The notes under the pieces: generated by a model
Seen by the model: only the letters and a program-made list of their open reading frames with translations
Told to the model about the DNA's origin: nothing
Database searches by the model: none
Assembly: GCF_000006405.1 (NCBI RefSeq)
Contig: NW_003215793.1
Span: 92,402-134,352 of the forward strand
Direction: 5' to 3'
Length of the DNA: 41,951 nucleotides
DNA from: Perkinsus marinus ATCC 50983
Lineage: Eukaryota > Perkinsozoa > Perkinsida > Perkinsidae
Shown: in pieces, positions 31,110 through 41,141 of the stretch
Layout of the letters: every line of letters begins with the position of its first letter
Position numbering within the stretch: position 1 is the stretch's first letter
Made by a program: the position numbers and the translations under genes

Positions 31110-32700
31110 ATTGATCGATATCATTCATGTTTATTTTCAGATGGTCATTTCAGACCGAAAGCAGTATCGAAAAACTAAGGTGATGAAGATCATTATAATT
31201 GCGTACGAGGCCGTCAAGTTTTACATGTTTTACTATTACTTGTGTTTCGTTGTTTGAGTCTGTCACCTGAGACTTGACATGAAAGGCGTTTTCTACGTCG
31301 TATAGCGCACGGCTGTTGTACTATAGGTTGTGAATGTTATTTTTTTGATATGTTAATAATACTATGAATCATGTGTAAGGTCTATGTATTGTTCCTTCCT
31401 AGTGGATACCTGCAATTCGAGGTCAGTACTGAATCAATACTGAGATCGCTACCGCCGCGATAATAGCGCGGGACAGGTTCTTTTGTGTCGGAGAATTCGT
31501 GGAGTCTGTTGTCTTTTCCATCGTTATTGAATTATTTCCTCACTGCGTTAGATATACAGGGAATGAGATATGGAAGGAGAATCTGCTCCCTTCTATAGCT
31601 GCAATGAGTTGACGTGCAAGAGCTCCTTTAGCTTCTTTATGACCAACGATTTAATAAAGGTTAACTTGTTAACCTAAGTTGAATACCGATGCGGATGGTC
31701 GCGTCGCTTCGCTAGCAATTCGTACTGCGGTAATGAAACCGTAGGGCGAGTGGACCCCCCGTGCCTGCTGGACAGCGTTGAATAGCCGAGGGCTGAGAGG
31801 GCCTATACACTTTATCCCAATCCGACCACTCCCGGGAGCAAGTACCGCAGAGAGTGCAGGCACGCACGTGCGTGACGCACGCACTATCGGCACACTCACT
31901 GAGTGTCACTCAGACTCTGTGCACCTGAGTGTCTTTCTCTCATCGGTACTTCTAAGGTCGGTTCCTACTGAACCACCCTACCAAACCCACGCGACCCGGA
32001 GTGGGATACTTAGCCAGAAATATCGAGCACGACCAAGGTGTGAGTTGAGATAGTTATAGTATAAGTGTGTGATCGGTGCAATGTGCTCTTACTGAGTCTG
32101 GATACGTGAGCTCTGAGTTCGAGGAAAGTGTTGCAATAGGCAGACTGAGTCAATGTTCGGTCGACCATTCTAACACAAAGCTTCTGCGCCCATTAACACC
32201 TGATGCTAGGGTCCCAGTATGAGTAGTGATGCTGTCACACATGGAAGACACTTAGTTTTGTGTACTTCGCCTGAGACAAGTATATACGAGAAGTCTTGCA
32301 CTCGTACTTCTTCTCATTGGTTACTGGAGAATTTGGCATCACATCAATTAATCGATGCCTTTCGGGCACCACTAGCAACCTTCGTTGTCCGACTGTGCGG
32401 CTCTGCTTGTGCGAAGTAGACAGATGGACAGTAATCTTAAGCGTAGCTTGCGTGTATATGCATCGAAGGATCGAGCGCATTTATAAACGTTCATGGATCT
32501 CCCAAAGATTGCTTTTGGGTTGTCTGTATTAGCTTTCGGGATTGTGTTGCCAGAGTCACTGGTATCGATCAATTCATAGGCATCGGTGGACAACTCAATC
32601 ACCGAGTATACCCGTCAACAAACTCTGTCTACTGCGCACTGTCACGCTGTCTCCTACCACCGTGAACGATAGTGAGCATGCGTGCTGTCGAAGTTCATGG

Positions 32701-32708
32701 TTTATATA
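32701..32708 (+). promoter_or_regulatory. TATA-like box of the first peptide unit
   Basis: TTTATATA inside a block (GTTCATGG, TATA, CTGAACGACATTCC) conserved at 34084-34091 and 41820-41827. The strong conservation among units supports a core promoter role. Confidence 0.5.
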
Positions 32709-32800
32709 CGCTGAACGACATTCCAATCTCAATCTCGCAACTGAACACTCGTCTACTCTTCGTTGCCATTTTACTCCGATAGTTTATCAACCCTGTGACT

Positions 32801-32818
32801 ATGGTTAAAATCGTGCGC
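32801..32818 (+). pseudogene. Leader fossil upstream of the first peptide gene
   Basis: ATGGTTAAAATC in the same CTATGG context as the peptide genes, about 100 bp before the true start, and unconnected to any cysteine core. It looks like a remnant of a duplicated leader. Confidence 0.45.
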
Positions 32819-32905
32819 GAAGTTCGCGCCCCAAATACCGAAGAAATGAATACTCATCTGCTCCTCATATCCAATTCACTTTGACAGCTTATTAACCCTT
32901 CGGCC

Positions 32906-33097
32906 ATGGTTAAAATCCTCTGTATGTTGATTGCCATCCTCGACGTCCTCCAGGCTGAGGATACTCAGCCGCACCTCCGTGCACTGAGGAACCCTTCTTG
33001 CGCTATGTCGAAGTGCGGATCTGGTTGTGATCCTAAGGTCTGCATCTGCACTAGTGATCACTTCTTAGCGCCTTGTACTTGCTTATGCTATTCGTGA
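32906..33097 (+). CDS. Secreted eight-cysteine peptide, array member 1
   Basis: A 63-residue single-exon preprotein of no family known to me. Residues 1-16 (MVKILCMLIAILDVLQ) form a short hydrophobic signal peptide with likely cleavage after QA. Then comes an acidic-to-basic spacer (EDTQPHLRALRN) and a core with eight cysteines in the order C-x4-C-x3-C-x4-C-x-C-x8-C-x-C-x-C-Y, which would allow four disulfides. The spacer contains R-A-L-R. The start codon is fixed by the conserved upstream block GACAGCTTATTAACC and by identity with the other members. Probably secreted and processed; the role is unknown (host-interaction, antimicrobial and signalling peptides have similar architecture). Confidence 0.75.
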   Translation: MVKILCMLIAILDVLQAEDTQPHLRALRNPSCAMSKCGSGCDPKVCICTSDHFLAPCTCLCYS

Positions 33098-34215
33098 GCG
33101 AGTCCATTCATTGTGGATCCGTAAATCATTATGGGACTCCAGGCAATAGTCAATGGCATACAGATATCTACCCTACCATTCATAGTTATAAAATCGTCAA
33201 TATGCTTCGAACCGAGTCACTCTCAAATTGGCATGAATCCATGCATAAGGGTTCATTTTTTGTTGCTGGCTTGCTGTTGTTCGAGTCTCTAGCTCCATCC
33301 ACGAATTGTTTATTGACTTTTGATTGTCTCATCGTCACATCGTCATTAACTGGACAGATAGTGTTGGGTTGTCCATGGAGTAACTTCCACATCTCTGGCT
33401 GGTGAAACTCGTGATATAACCAACTCGTGAGTGTTCATCAACCGTTAGTACTAATTTGGACAGAAATGATTTCCGAGAATACTTTTACAGGTGATTGCGT
33501 AGGGGCATGTGTTGTAGTCGTGAATCGATAAACTCTGTCTACTCAGTAGACTCTACTGCGCACAATCATGCTGTCTCCATTTCAATGGTTCCACAACATG
33601 TGTGGACATGAAAATTGGGCTTCCCGCTCACACACAGCGCATTATTTGGACAACTGGTGTTCAAATGTGAATTTGAACTTTCATTCCATGAAAAACTCCT
33701 TTCACTAGTCGGAAATCAAATTTCATCTATCTAATTTGTTCTTTCAACTGCTGAGTTGGAGATTGAAAAGGTGTAGATAGGATATCGCTTACTTTCCTGG
33801 AGTATGTATCAATAATAACCAATTCGGCTTCAGGCAAAATAGATTCTCCTTACATTGTAAGTTCCTGTCGATGTCGACAAGCGCCAATCCAGCGTATTGA
33901 TACTGACATGGAATTCAATATACTTTTCAACCCATTCGCCTTGAGGCTCTTGAGTCAACCAGTGTCCCGACCGAAACCCCTGCCAGGGACAACTCAATCA
34001 CCGAGTATACCCGTCAACACACTGTCACGCTGTCTTCTACCACCGTGAACGATAGTGAGCATGCGTGCTGTCGAATTTCATGGTTTATATAAGCTGAACG
34101 ACATTCCAACCTCAATCTCGCAACTGAACACTCGTCTTTGCCATTTCAGTATACCTTGTGATAGTTACCAACCTGATAGTTACCAAGCTATTTCTGAATC
34201 AGAAATTCTGATACC
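33098..34215 (+). repeat. Long direct repeat, copy 1 (3' flank of member 1 to 5' flank of member 2)
   Basis: Matches 40772-41951 over its whole length. In the 660 bp from the TCAG site (33543 / 41279) to the end I see only about three substitutions. The same block also follows member 3 (36299-36754 and, after the insertion, from 39436), where the match weakens beyond about 39650. Confidence 0.9.
34084..34091 (+). promoter_or_regulatory. TATA-like box of member 2
   Basis: TTTATATA, 155 bp upstream of the ATG at 34246, followed by an AG-bearing CTGAACGACATTCC block shared with other units. Confidence 0.5.
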
Positions 34216-34245
34216 TCAGTCCGATAGTTTATTAACCTCGTGACT

Positions 34246-34434
34246 ATGGTTGAAATCCTCTTCGTGTTGATTGGCATCCTCGGCGTCTTTCAGGCTGAGG
34301 AAACTCCGCCGCACCTCCGTAAACTGAATGGATCTCCTTGCCAGGCGATAGTCTGTGGACCTGATTGTGATCCTAAAGTCTGCAGCTGCTTTATTGATGA
34401 CTGGGCGTGCGTTTGTGAGTGTTATTCGTCATAG
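34246..34434 (+). CDS. Secreted eight-cysteine peptide, array member 2 (divergent)
   Basis: A 62-residue preprotein. The signal peptide is MVEILFVLIGILGVFQ, the spacer EETPPHLRKLNG. The core keeps all eight cysteines but has six rather than eight residues between the fifth and sixth (C-FIDDWA-C), ending ECYSS. The leader keeps ...ILGVFQAE while most inter-cysteine positions differ from members 1, 3 and 4. The stretch before it has repeated GATAGTTACCAA and a TTCTGAATCAGAAATTCTG palindrome not present upstream of members 1, 3 and 4. Confidence 0.75.
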   Translation: MVEILFVLIGILGVFQAEETPPHLRKLNGSPCQAIVCGPDCDPKVCSCFIDDWACVCECYSS

Positions 34435-36106
34435 AGTAGAGCCATGATGGATCTGTATCATCAGGGAGATGGTTGATGGGATTCGATTATTTAGTCTACC
34501 ATTTATACTCATCTAACATCATCGATAATCCTCAAGCCATGTCTAAGATTCCGTAGTTCGGCACTTGGCATAAGTCCATGCATAGCGGTTTATCCTTTGT
34601 TGCTGGTTGGGTGAAAGCCGGTAGTAGCTCTGAACTTAGCTTTGATTTCAGTGGCTCGATTGTTGGCTTTTCTCGTCGCATTATCTCTGTTATCTGGCCA
34701 AATAGGGTTGGGTTTGTGGTTTGATGGATGGTCGATAGTGGGCCTCACGCACAGGTTGTGTGCGCCACGGTGTGCTTGCGTGCAATCATGTGCACGCGTG
34801 TTTTTGCTCGGGCCGAGCAATGGCCAGTCTTTTATTCGTACAACCCAAGTCTGAGTCGTAGTAGACCCCATCTCCATCAGATTTATGTCTTAGTAGTTAG
34901 TTATTGACCTTGAGACTTAATGGCATCTTCAATGAGTCGTGTTCATGAGGCGGAGCCCGGTAAAATTCTCACAGGGTTCACCATGGAGAAACTGTCGCCT
35001 ACAATCTAATAATATATAAACATATATTCATAAATACGTATGTTGATGAAATACAATATAATCCCCGATTATTCATCAACCTTGAGCGCTGATTTGGAAA
35101 ATATCAACGATTTTTCCAAATGATTCCCTACTAGAAAATGGTCTAGGACTATGATCAACGACCTGCTGATCCAGGAAATTCCTAGGACAAGTGCCCAGTT
35201 GATTGACTAGGACGATATGCGGACACGGGAACTGCGCTTTTCACTCCACCACATTGACATCATTTGGACAACTGGTGTTCAAATTGTGTTGTCCAGTTGT
35301 CTTAATGTCATGAAAACGGCTGTCAATTATCCATGGACTAGAAGTATGACAATTCTAGCTGTCCAAAGTAGCGTTTAGCTCAACTAGGCGAGTCGCGTCA
35401 GCTGATGTAACAAATGCACATATATACAAAGGCTTTTTGTGCGCCCTAGTCAAGCTTTAGTTAAGACTCAACTCAAACACTCAACAATATTGTACTTGCA
35501 TGCACGACAATGCGAAAATGGATATGTCTTACGCCGATAGGTCATTTACGCACGCAGAACCTATGACGGCATATGCAACGCAGGATCTGAGAAGTCATAG
35601 CAATATCAAATCGATGATTTGCGTTATATCGACTGTTCGGTATGTGTAAATTGACTCCGTTCGGCCACCACTAGCTGCATTTGTTGTCAGGCTGTGCGGC
35701 CCAGCTGGAGCGAGTAGACAGATACATGTATATGGCGAACGTGAGAGTCTAAGCTTAGTTCACGTGTGTATCTGTTTTTGAAGATTACCGTCGGGTTGTA
35801 TATATCATCACGATATAGATAATCCAACATGATATTATAATGTTGCCAGAGTAACTAGTATTGACTACCTCCAATCGATGACTTCGAGTTGACACGCCCA
35901 CAAACTTTGTCCACTCCGTACAATAATGCTGTCTACTTCTCCATGGCTCCACAGTGGAGCTTCCGCGCGGGAATTTGAGCATGCTTGCTGCCGTAGTTCG
36001 TGATATTCTAGCTCAGCTGAATGTCATCCCGATCTCAGTCTCACAACCGAACATTCGTCTACTCTTCGTTGCCATTTCACTTTGACAGCTTATCAACTTT
36101 CCGACT
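34435..36106. other. Spacer between members 2 and 3
   Basis: The first 130 bp are a degenerate version of the common 3' flank. The region from about 35640 resembles 32330-32900 and 40110-40560 (GTAGACAGAT, CACGCCCACAAACTTTGTC). No gene is supported. The open frames at 34590-34877 on both strands lack any domain. Confidence 0.55.
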
Positions 36107-36298
36107 ATGGTTAAAATCCTCTGTATGTTGATTGCCATCTTCGACGTCTTCCAGGCTGAGGATACTCAGCCGCACCTCCGTGCACTGAAGAACACTCCTT
36201 GCCCTTATAGTTCTTGCGGACCTGGTTGTGATCCTGAGCTCTGCACCTGCACCCATACGCCCTTCATATCGTCTTGTACTTGCTCATGCTATGCGTGA
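36107..36298 (+). CDS. Secreted eight-cysteine peptide, array member 3
   Basis: A 63-residue preprotein. Leader MVKILCMLIAIFDVFQ, spacer EDTQPHLRALKN, core with C-PYSS-C, GPG, DPEL, THTPFISS loops and terminal CSCYA. Leader and spacer are nearly identical to members 1 and 4, while the first and fifth-to-sixth cysteine loops are replaced. The immediate upstream block reads GACAGCTTATCAAC. About 450 bp downstream lies the LTR element insertion. Confidence 0.75.
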   Translation: MVKILCMLIAIFDVFQAEDTQPHLRALKNTPCPYSSCGPGCDPELCTCTHTPFISSCTCSCYA

Positions 36299-36918
36299 GC
36301 TAGTTCATTCTTTGTGGATCCGTAAATCATTATGGGACTCCAGGCAATAGTCAATGACATACAGATATCTACCCTACCATTCATAGTTATAAAATCGTCA
36401 ATATGCTTCTAATCGAGTCACTCTCAAATTGGCATGAATCCATGTATAGCGGTTAATTTCTTGTTGCTGGCTTGCTGTCGTTCGAGTCTCTAGCTCCATT
36501 CTACGAATTGTTTATTTACTCTTCAATTGTCTCGTCATCATATCGTCATTACCTGCACAGATAGTGTTGGGTTGACCATGGAGTAACTTCCACATCTCTG
36601 GCTGGTGAAACTGAATTCGTGATATAACAAACTCGTGAGTATTCATCAACCGTTAGTATTAATTTGGACAGAAATGATTTCCGAGAATATTTTTACAGAC
36701 GATTGCGTAGGGGCGTGTGTTGTAGTCGTGAATCGATGAGCTCTGTCTACTCAGTGTCGGGGTATCGGTTGATAAACTCTTAGAACAACACCATGCAGGC
36801 GTCCCTGCAACCATCGAATTCGAGCCCCCCCCAGTCGGATGCGCCTATTCCAAACATCTTGTGCGCGCGTGCACGTGCCGTAAGCAGCTGCACGTGTACA
36901 CAGCCAAATCCGAAAAAG

Positions 36919-37149
36919 GTGTCGGGGTATCGGTTGATGAACTCTAAGAACAACACAACAAGGGAACTCGAGCTAGAGCAACCAATACTACGACCCTCGG
37001 ACAATAACAATAAGCGCACTACCTGCAGTACAGGTCCTGCACTTAAGTTCTGTACGAATACACACACTTAGCAGCAGCACAGTAATCCATATTGGGCTCA
37101 TTCGCTATACTGAGGAAGGCGAAGGTTTGATGAGATTACAAGGGTGCGA
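36919..37149 (-). repeat. LTR copy (3' side of the element)
   Basis: Starts TGTCGGGGTATCGG and matches 39207-39412 with a modest number of differences by eye. Confidence 0.8.
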
Positions 37150-37843
37150 CGGTCTGGACACCTTGAGCTACCAATCTTCCAGTAGGTCCTAGCACTTGAC
37201 GTTGTTGGGCAGCCATCAAAGCTATCTTTGGAGGCACCGGCTCCGTCATCGAAGGAGGACTGCTCAACACAGAATCTATATAGGAGGTCGCGTTGCCACC
37301 CTGGCAACACCGCCTCGACCGTACACCTCTGTCAACGGCATCCAATGCATCTCGCATCAACCATGGAATACCAGGCGGGCCTGCCTTCGTATTCCGACCA
37401 ATAATACGCACCGGTATCTCTGAATACAATATATCTAACTGAAAATATTTTAAGAAGTCGTGCCCCAAAATCACGGGGAACGCCAACGATTCTACAATAA
37501 GAGCTGTAATCAAAAAGGGGATACTCAACTCATCAGCAGTGGAGCGGGCTCTCTCCCCCACCCCTGTTGCTGTAATCAGATTAATCGCTAATGTTGCCAC
37601 ACCAATAATCTTACAAGAGGACTTATCTATTGTAATCAACGACGGCCCATTCACGGGGCTAACTTCGCAGCCAGCAGGAATCACATCACGTGCTACCATC
37701 GTGGCACAGCAGCCAGTATCCACGAGGCAGCGAACAGGGCCAACAGACTGAAAATTTGACACAAGTTTTACAGACAAGAATAGACCAGAATCATCTCTAA
37801 AAGGGTACAAAGTCAACGTTTTCTTATGATTATCAGGGACCAA
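37136..37843 (-). CDS. LTR-element retropepsin-like protease
   Basis: About 235 codons open. The family hallmark V-D-T-G-C-C-A-T-M-V is followed about 90 residues later by ILGHDFL, the two signatures of retropepsin folds. Belongs to the fossil LTR element; its 3' end overlaps the terminal repeat. Confidence 0.8.
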   Translation of the reverse strand: MVPDNHKKTLTLYPFRDDSGLFLSVKLVSNFQSVGPVRCLVDTGCCATMVARDVIPAGCEVSPVNGPSLITIDKSSCKIIGVATLAINLITATGVGERARSTADELSIPFLITALIVESLAFPVILGHDFLKYFQLDILYSEIPVRIIGRNTKAGPPGIPWLMRDALDAVDRGVRSRRCCQGGNATSYIDSVLSSPPSMTEPVPPKIALMAAQQRQVLGPTGRLVAQGVQTVAPL

Positions 37844-37887
37844 GACTTTAGCGACTGGCGACGGGGGGCTGCTGGGCGGCCGCCCCG

Positions 37888-39240
37888 CTAATTTCCCTGT
37901 TCCGGCATCTCACCCTTCTTAATCTTCTCCAGCAGAGCTGGGCGCTCAGGACACGAGCGGGACAAGTGTGCCTTAGAACCACAGATGAAGCAACCCTCAC
38001 TGCACTTCTTATGAGGACAGTTATAGGATGCATGCTTCCCTTCACAGATCCCGCACGGCACCAGCTGTCTCCTGGGCTGCGTGAGTCCTGCACGCATGTC
38101 CTTATCCTTACGACCAGGGTCTTGTTGAGCCTTGAGGATATCCTCCAGGGACCCAAGCAGGGCATTCTGCGAAGTATGCATAGCGTTGATAGCCTTAGTC
38201 TGAGATTCGATAAGCGAAGCCAACTGCTTGTCCTTGTCTGGGGAAGGTTGTGCCACCGCCCCGGGGCACCCATGCTCATCCTCGGACACAGCCGCCGCAG
38301 CATGCTTGGCCGTCCGAGACTGCTTCCCTCTGTAATCTTCTATAATCTGGCAGACCTCAGTTATACCCTTAGGTCGACGTCTTCTCAGAACCGGCCTGGC
38401 TCCCTCCGGGGCACAGGCAATGAGCCGATCCAACAACATACGAATCTTAACCAAAGGGGGAAGCTTCTCCTCCGCCGGTAACATCTTGTCGTACTCCTCC
38501 AGGGCCCGCTTCAAGATGGCCATGAACTGACTGACATGACCCTTCCCGTCCCAAGATAAGGCGTGGAACTTCTCCAAGGCCTCGTCGGGACGAATCAGGT
38601 CAAAGAGTTGTAACATCATCTCCCGATCAGCAGCGAAGTCCTTCTTGCCAGCATTCTCGTCCCACGTGTCAAAATAGGAATCCCTGAAGAATCTACCCAG
38701 TCTCTCGGCCATCATGTGCTCGTTCCAACCGGCCGCCCTGGCATCTGCCTCAAACCTTCGGAACCAGATCCGCAGGTCGGAGACCCCATCATATCTCTCC
38801 GGCATCTGGGCGGTCACCACTTGCAACGTCTGACCAGTGAGGAGGGGCGCCAACATGTCTTTCGTCTGTGATAACTCGGCCTGCTTGTTGTCCTCAGCCT
38901 CCTCAGTAACCATACTTTGATGCTTTAGTGTCAGGGCCGCTTGAGGGGGTGACCTTTCCTCTAGCACGCGGTTATACTCTTCAACTGAATGCCTCGCCAT
39001 TTCGGCCGCCTGATTAGCCGCCGCCTCACCCAACTCAGCACGAATGAACTCGTCATAGGCCTCCTGAGCTGCCTCCTCAGGATCGCGACGCACCAAGGGG
39101 GTCCGAGGGCCCTTCCCCTCCGCTCGGGGCAGAGTGGGGGGTAGAACCAGAAGCTGAACCAACCATCTCGTAGTTGTAATCGTTCGTAACAAGGAGCTGC
39201 TACCAAAAAGGTATCGGTTGATGAACTCTAAGAAGAACAC
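37888..39240 (-). CDS. LTR-element Gag with two zinc knuckles
   Basis: About 450 codons open. A capsid-like helical middle (PERYDGVSDLRIWFRRFEA, then RLGRFFRDSYFDTW) of the retrotransposon-gag type precedes two C-terminal zinc knuckles, CGICEGKHASYNC and CFICGSKAHLSRSC. The first codons lie in the terminal repeat, so the true start may be downstream. Confidence 0.85.
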   Translation of the reverse strand: MFFLEFINRYLFGSSSLLRTITTTRWLVQLLVLPPTLPRAEGKGPRTPLVRRDPEEAAQEAYDEFIRAELGEAAANQAAEMARHSVEEYNRVLEERSPPQAALTLKHQSMVTEEAEDNKQAELSQTKDMLAPLLTGQTLQVVTAQMPERYDGVSDLRIWFRRFEADARAAGWNEHMMAERLGRFFRDSYFDTWDENAGKKDFAADREMMLQLFDLIRPDEALEKFHALSWDGKGHVSQFMAILKRALEEYDKMLPAEEKLPPLVKIRMLLDRLIACAPEGARPVLRRRRPKGITEVCQIIEDYRGKQSRTAKHAAAAVSEDEHGCPGAVAQPSPDKDKQLASLIESQTKAINAMHTSQNALLGSLEDILKAQQDPGRKDKDMRAGLTQPRRQLVPCGICEGKHASYNCPHKKCSEGCFICGSKAHLSRSCPERPALLEKIKKGEMPEQGN

Positions 39241-39435
39241 AACAAGGGAACTGGAGCTAGAGCAACCAATACTACGACCCTAGAACAATAACAATAAGCG
39301 CACTACCTGCACTTGAGTTCTGTACGAATACCCACACTTAGCAGCACAGTAATCGATATTGGGCTCATTCGCTATACTGAGGAAGGCGAAGGTTTGATGA
39401 GATTACAAGGGTGCAGGCAAACTGGACCCACAACA
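39207..39435 (-). repeat. LTR copy (5' side of the element)
   Basis: Runs from GTATCGGTTGATG to CCCACAACA, next to the TCAG duplication. Confidence 0.8.
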
Positions 39436-39439
39436 TCAG

Positions 39440-40579
39440 TAGACTCTACTGCGCACAATCATGCTATCTCCATCTCAATGGTTCCACAACATGTGTGGAC
39501 ACGAAAATTGGGCTTCTCGCTCACACACAGCGCATTATTTGGACGACTGGTGTTCAAATGTGAATTTGAACTTTCATTCCATGAAAAACTCCTTTCGCTC
39601 GTCGGAAATCAAATTTCATCTATCTAATTTGTTCTTTCAACTGCTGAGTTGGAGATTTTGCATATTCGCTGATTATCAGCTGCTGATAACGTATATGCCA
39701 TATACCATATGAAGATATTCATGAATACATATATTGATGAAATATACTCCTGACGAATAATTTCTGATTATTTATCCACCGTGGGTACTAGTTTGGACAA
39801 CATCAAGGATTTGCCCAAATGGCTTCCAAGGACATCTGTCCACTCATCTGGACTCCAGATTAACAAGGATAATGGACAAGAACCTGACTTTCACATTGTC
39901 GACGTTCATAATATGAACTTCATATCACACACTCATCTGAGGAAGTTTCTGTTCAAAGTAATCGCCTGCCGATGAAGCTCATACAGTTCCGGCTCTGGCG
40001 AAGGAGAAAGCATTTTTAAGAAATACCCTCAAGCGTAGTATGCAGCATAGTGTATGCCGGTCTATGACCTTTTCGGACATCCAAAACGTCTAAACTCACG
40101 GGAAAATAGAAACCAGGCGAAGGTTGTACTACACGTAGTGGATATTATTGTCGCAGATTCCTGCAAGACAATCGACGAGTCCGAGCAGCCCCGTTCACAA
40201 ACTCTGTCTACTACGCACATTAACGCTATCTTCTTCCCGATGGTTCCACAATGGAACTCCCACTGCAGTGCGTGAGTTTGAACATGCGTGCCGCCGTAAC
40301 TCATGGTACTCCACCTGAGCTGAGTGACATCCTGCTAGTAGTAACACCCGCACTGGTTGACACAGCAACACTTAGGAAAGCCATAATTGATAATAAGGCT
40401 TCTTATCTTATCCATTTCAGCCTGAGCGAACCGTTTCATGTAACGAATAATGGGCGAGCGAGAGGCGAGCGAGATTCGTGCATACGTGCGCGAAGTTCGC
40501 GCCCCGAATACCGGAAAAAGCGAATGCTCATCTGCTCCTCATATCCAATTCACTTCGACAGCTTATTAACCCTTCGGCT
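39440..40579. other. Spacer between the LTR element and member 4
   Basis: 39440-39660 continues the common unit (GACTCTACTGCGCAC, ATTTGGACGACTGG). It then diverges into AT-rich DNA that resembles 34995-35110 (CATATATTGATGAAATA). From about 40110 it resembles 35830-36100. No gene is supported. Confidence 0.6.
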
Positions 40580-40771
40580 ATGGTTAAAATCATCTGTATG
40601 TTGATTGCCATCCTCGACGTCTTCCAGGCTGAGGATACCCAGCCGCACCTCCGTGCACTGAAGAACTCTCCTTGCGCTCCGTCGGCTTGCGGATCTGGTT
40701 GTGATCCTAAGGTCTGCACCTGCACTGGTGATCACTTCTTATCGCCTTGTATTTGCACATGCTATGCGTGA
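40580..40771 (+). CDS. Secreted eight-cysteine peptide, array member 4
   Basis: A 63-residue preprotein. Leader MVKIICMLIAILDVFQ, spacer EDTQPHLRALKN, core loops APSA, GSG, DPKV, TGDHFLSP and end CTCYA. Closest to member 1, with which it shares the GSG / DPKV / DHFL loops and the upstream block GCGCGAAGTTCGCGCCCC. An in-frame upstream ATG at 40478 would add 34 residues, but these precede the conserved leader and are not hydrophobic, so I keep 40580. Confidence 0.78.
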   Translation: MVKIICMLIAILDVFQAEDTQPHLRALKNSPCAPSACGSGCDPKVCTCTGDHFLSPCICTCYA

Positions 40772-41103
40772 GCGAGTCCATTCCTTGTGGATCCGTAAAT
40801 CCTTATGGGACTCCAGGCAATAGTCAATGGCATACAGATATCTACCCTACCATTCATAGTTATAAAATCATCAATATGCTTCGAACCGAGACTCTCAAAT
40901 TGGCATGAATCCATGCATAGCGGTTCATTCTTTGTTGCTGGCTTGCTGTCGTTCGAGGCTCTAGCTCCATTCCACGAATTGTTCATTGACTTTTCAATTG
41001 TCTCGTCATCATATAGTCATTATCGGCACAGATAGTGTTGGGTTGACCATGGAGTAACTTCCACATTTCTCGCTGGTGAAACTGAAGTCGTGTCACGACT
41101 AAC

Positions 41104-41141
41104 TCGTGATATAACAAACTCACGAGTTTGTTATATCACGA
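41104..41141. repeat. Perfect 18-bp hairpin
   Basis: TCGTGATATAACAAACTC and its exact complement separated by AC, followed at 41145 by a third copy in direct orientation. The other units have one direct copy only (about 33409 and 36617). Confidence 0.9.

Larger units (their letters stand above)
30268..32700. other. Gene-poor stretch between the USP-like gene and the peptide array
   Basis: Contains a partial family A end (about 30590-30647), a family C copy (about 30748-30915) and a family A copy (30995-31109). From 31640 to 32060 the sequence is richer in G+C with an alternating GCACGCACGTGCGTG segment (31860-31890). The part from about 32330 resembles the upstream region of the third peptide gene (35660 on). 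No gene is supported. Confidence 0.5.
36755..39435 (-). mobile_element. LTR retrotransposon, gag-protease only (Ty3-like order), in the third unit
   Basis: A fossil or non-autonomous element of 2,681 bp, flanked by the 4-bp duplication TCAG (36751-36754 and 39436-39439). Sister units keep the uninterrupted TCAG site at 33543-33546 and 41279-41282. Terminal repeats of about 0.2 kb share GAGCAACCAATACTACGACC; the outer ends read TGTCGGGG and CCCACAACA. An extra partial terminal repeat (36755-36918) sits at the low-coordinate end. Inside are a gag frame and an aspartic protease frame, both open; reverse transcriptase, RNase H and integrase are absent. It inserted after the peptide units had duplicated, so it is younger than the array. 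Confidence 0.85.

Noticed and set aside
31669-31909. Open frames in the G+C-richer stretch before the peptide array
   Set aside because: Both strands are open with no domain. The composition, not coding constraint, explains the absence of stops.
32235-32808. Several overlapping 60-90-codon frames upstream of peptide member 1
   Set aside because: They fall in the promoter-proximal part of the duplicated unit, are not conserved as frames in the other units and lack signal peptides or cysteine patterns.
36780-37067. 95-codon frames on both strands left of the LTR element's protease
   Set aside because: They lie within terminal-repeat sequence and have no homology to element proteins.
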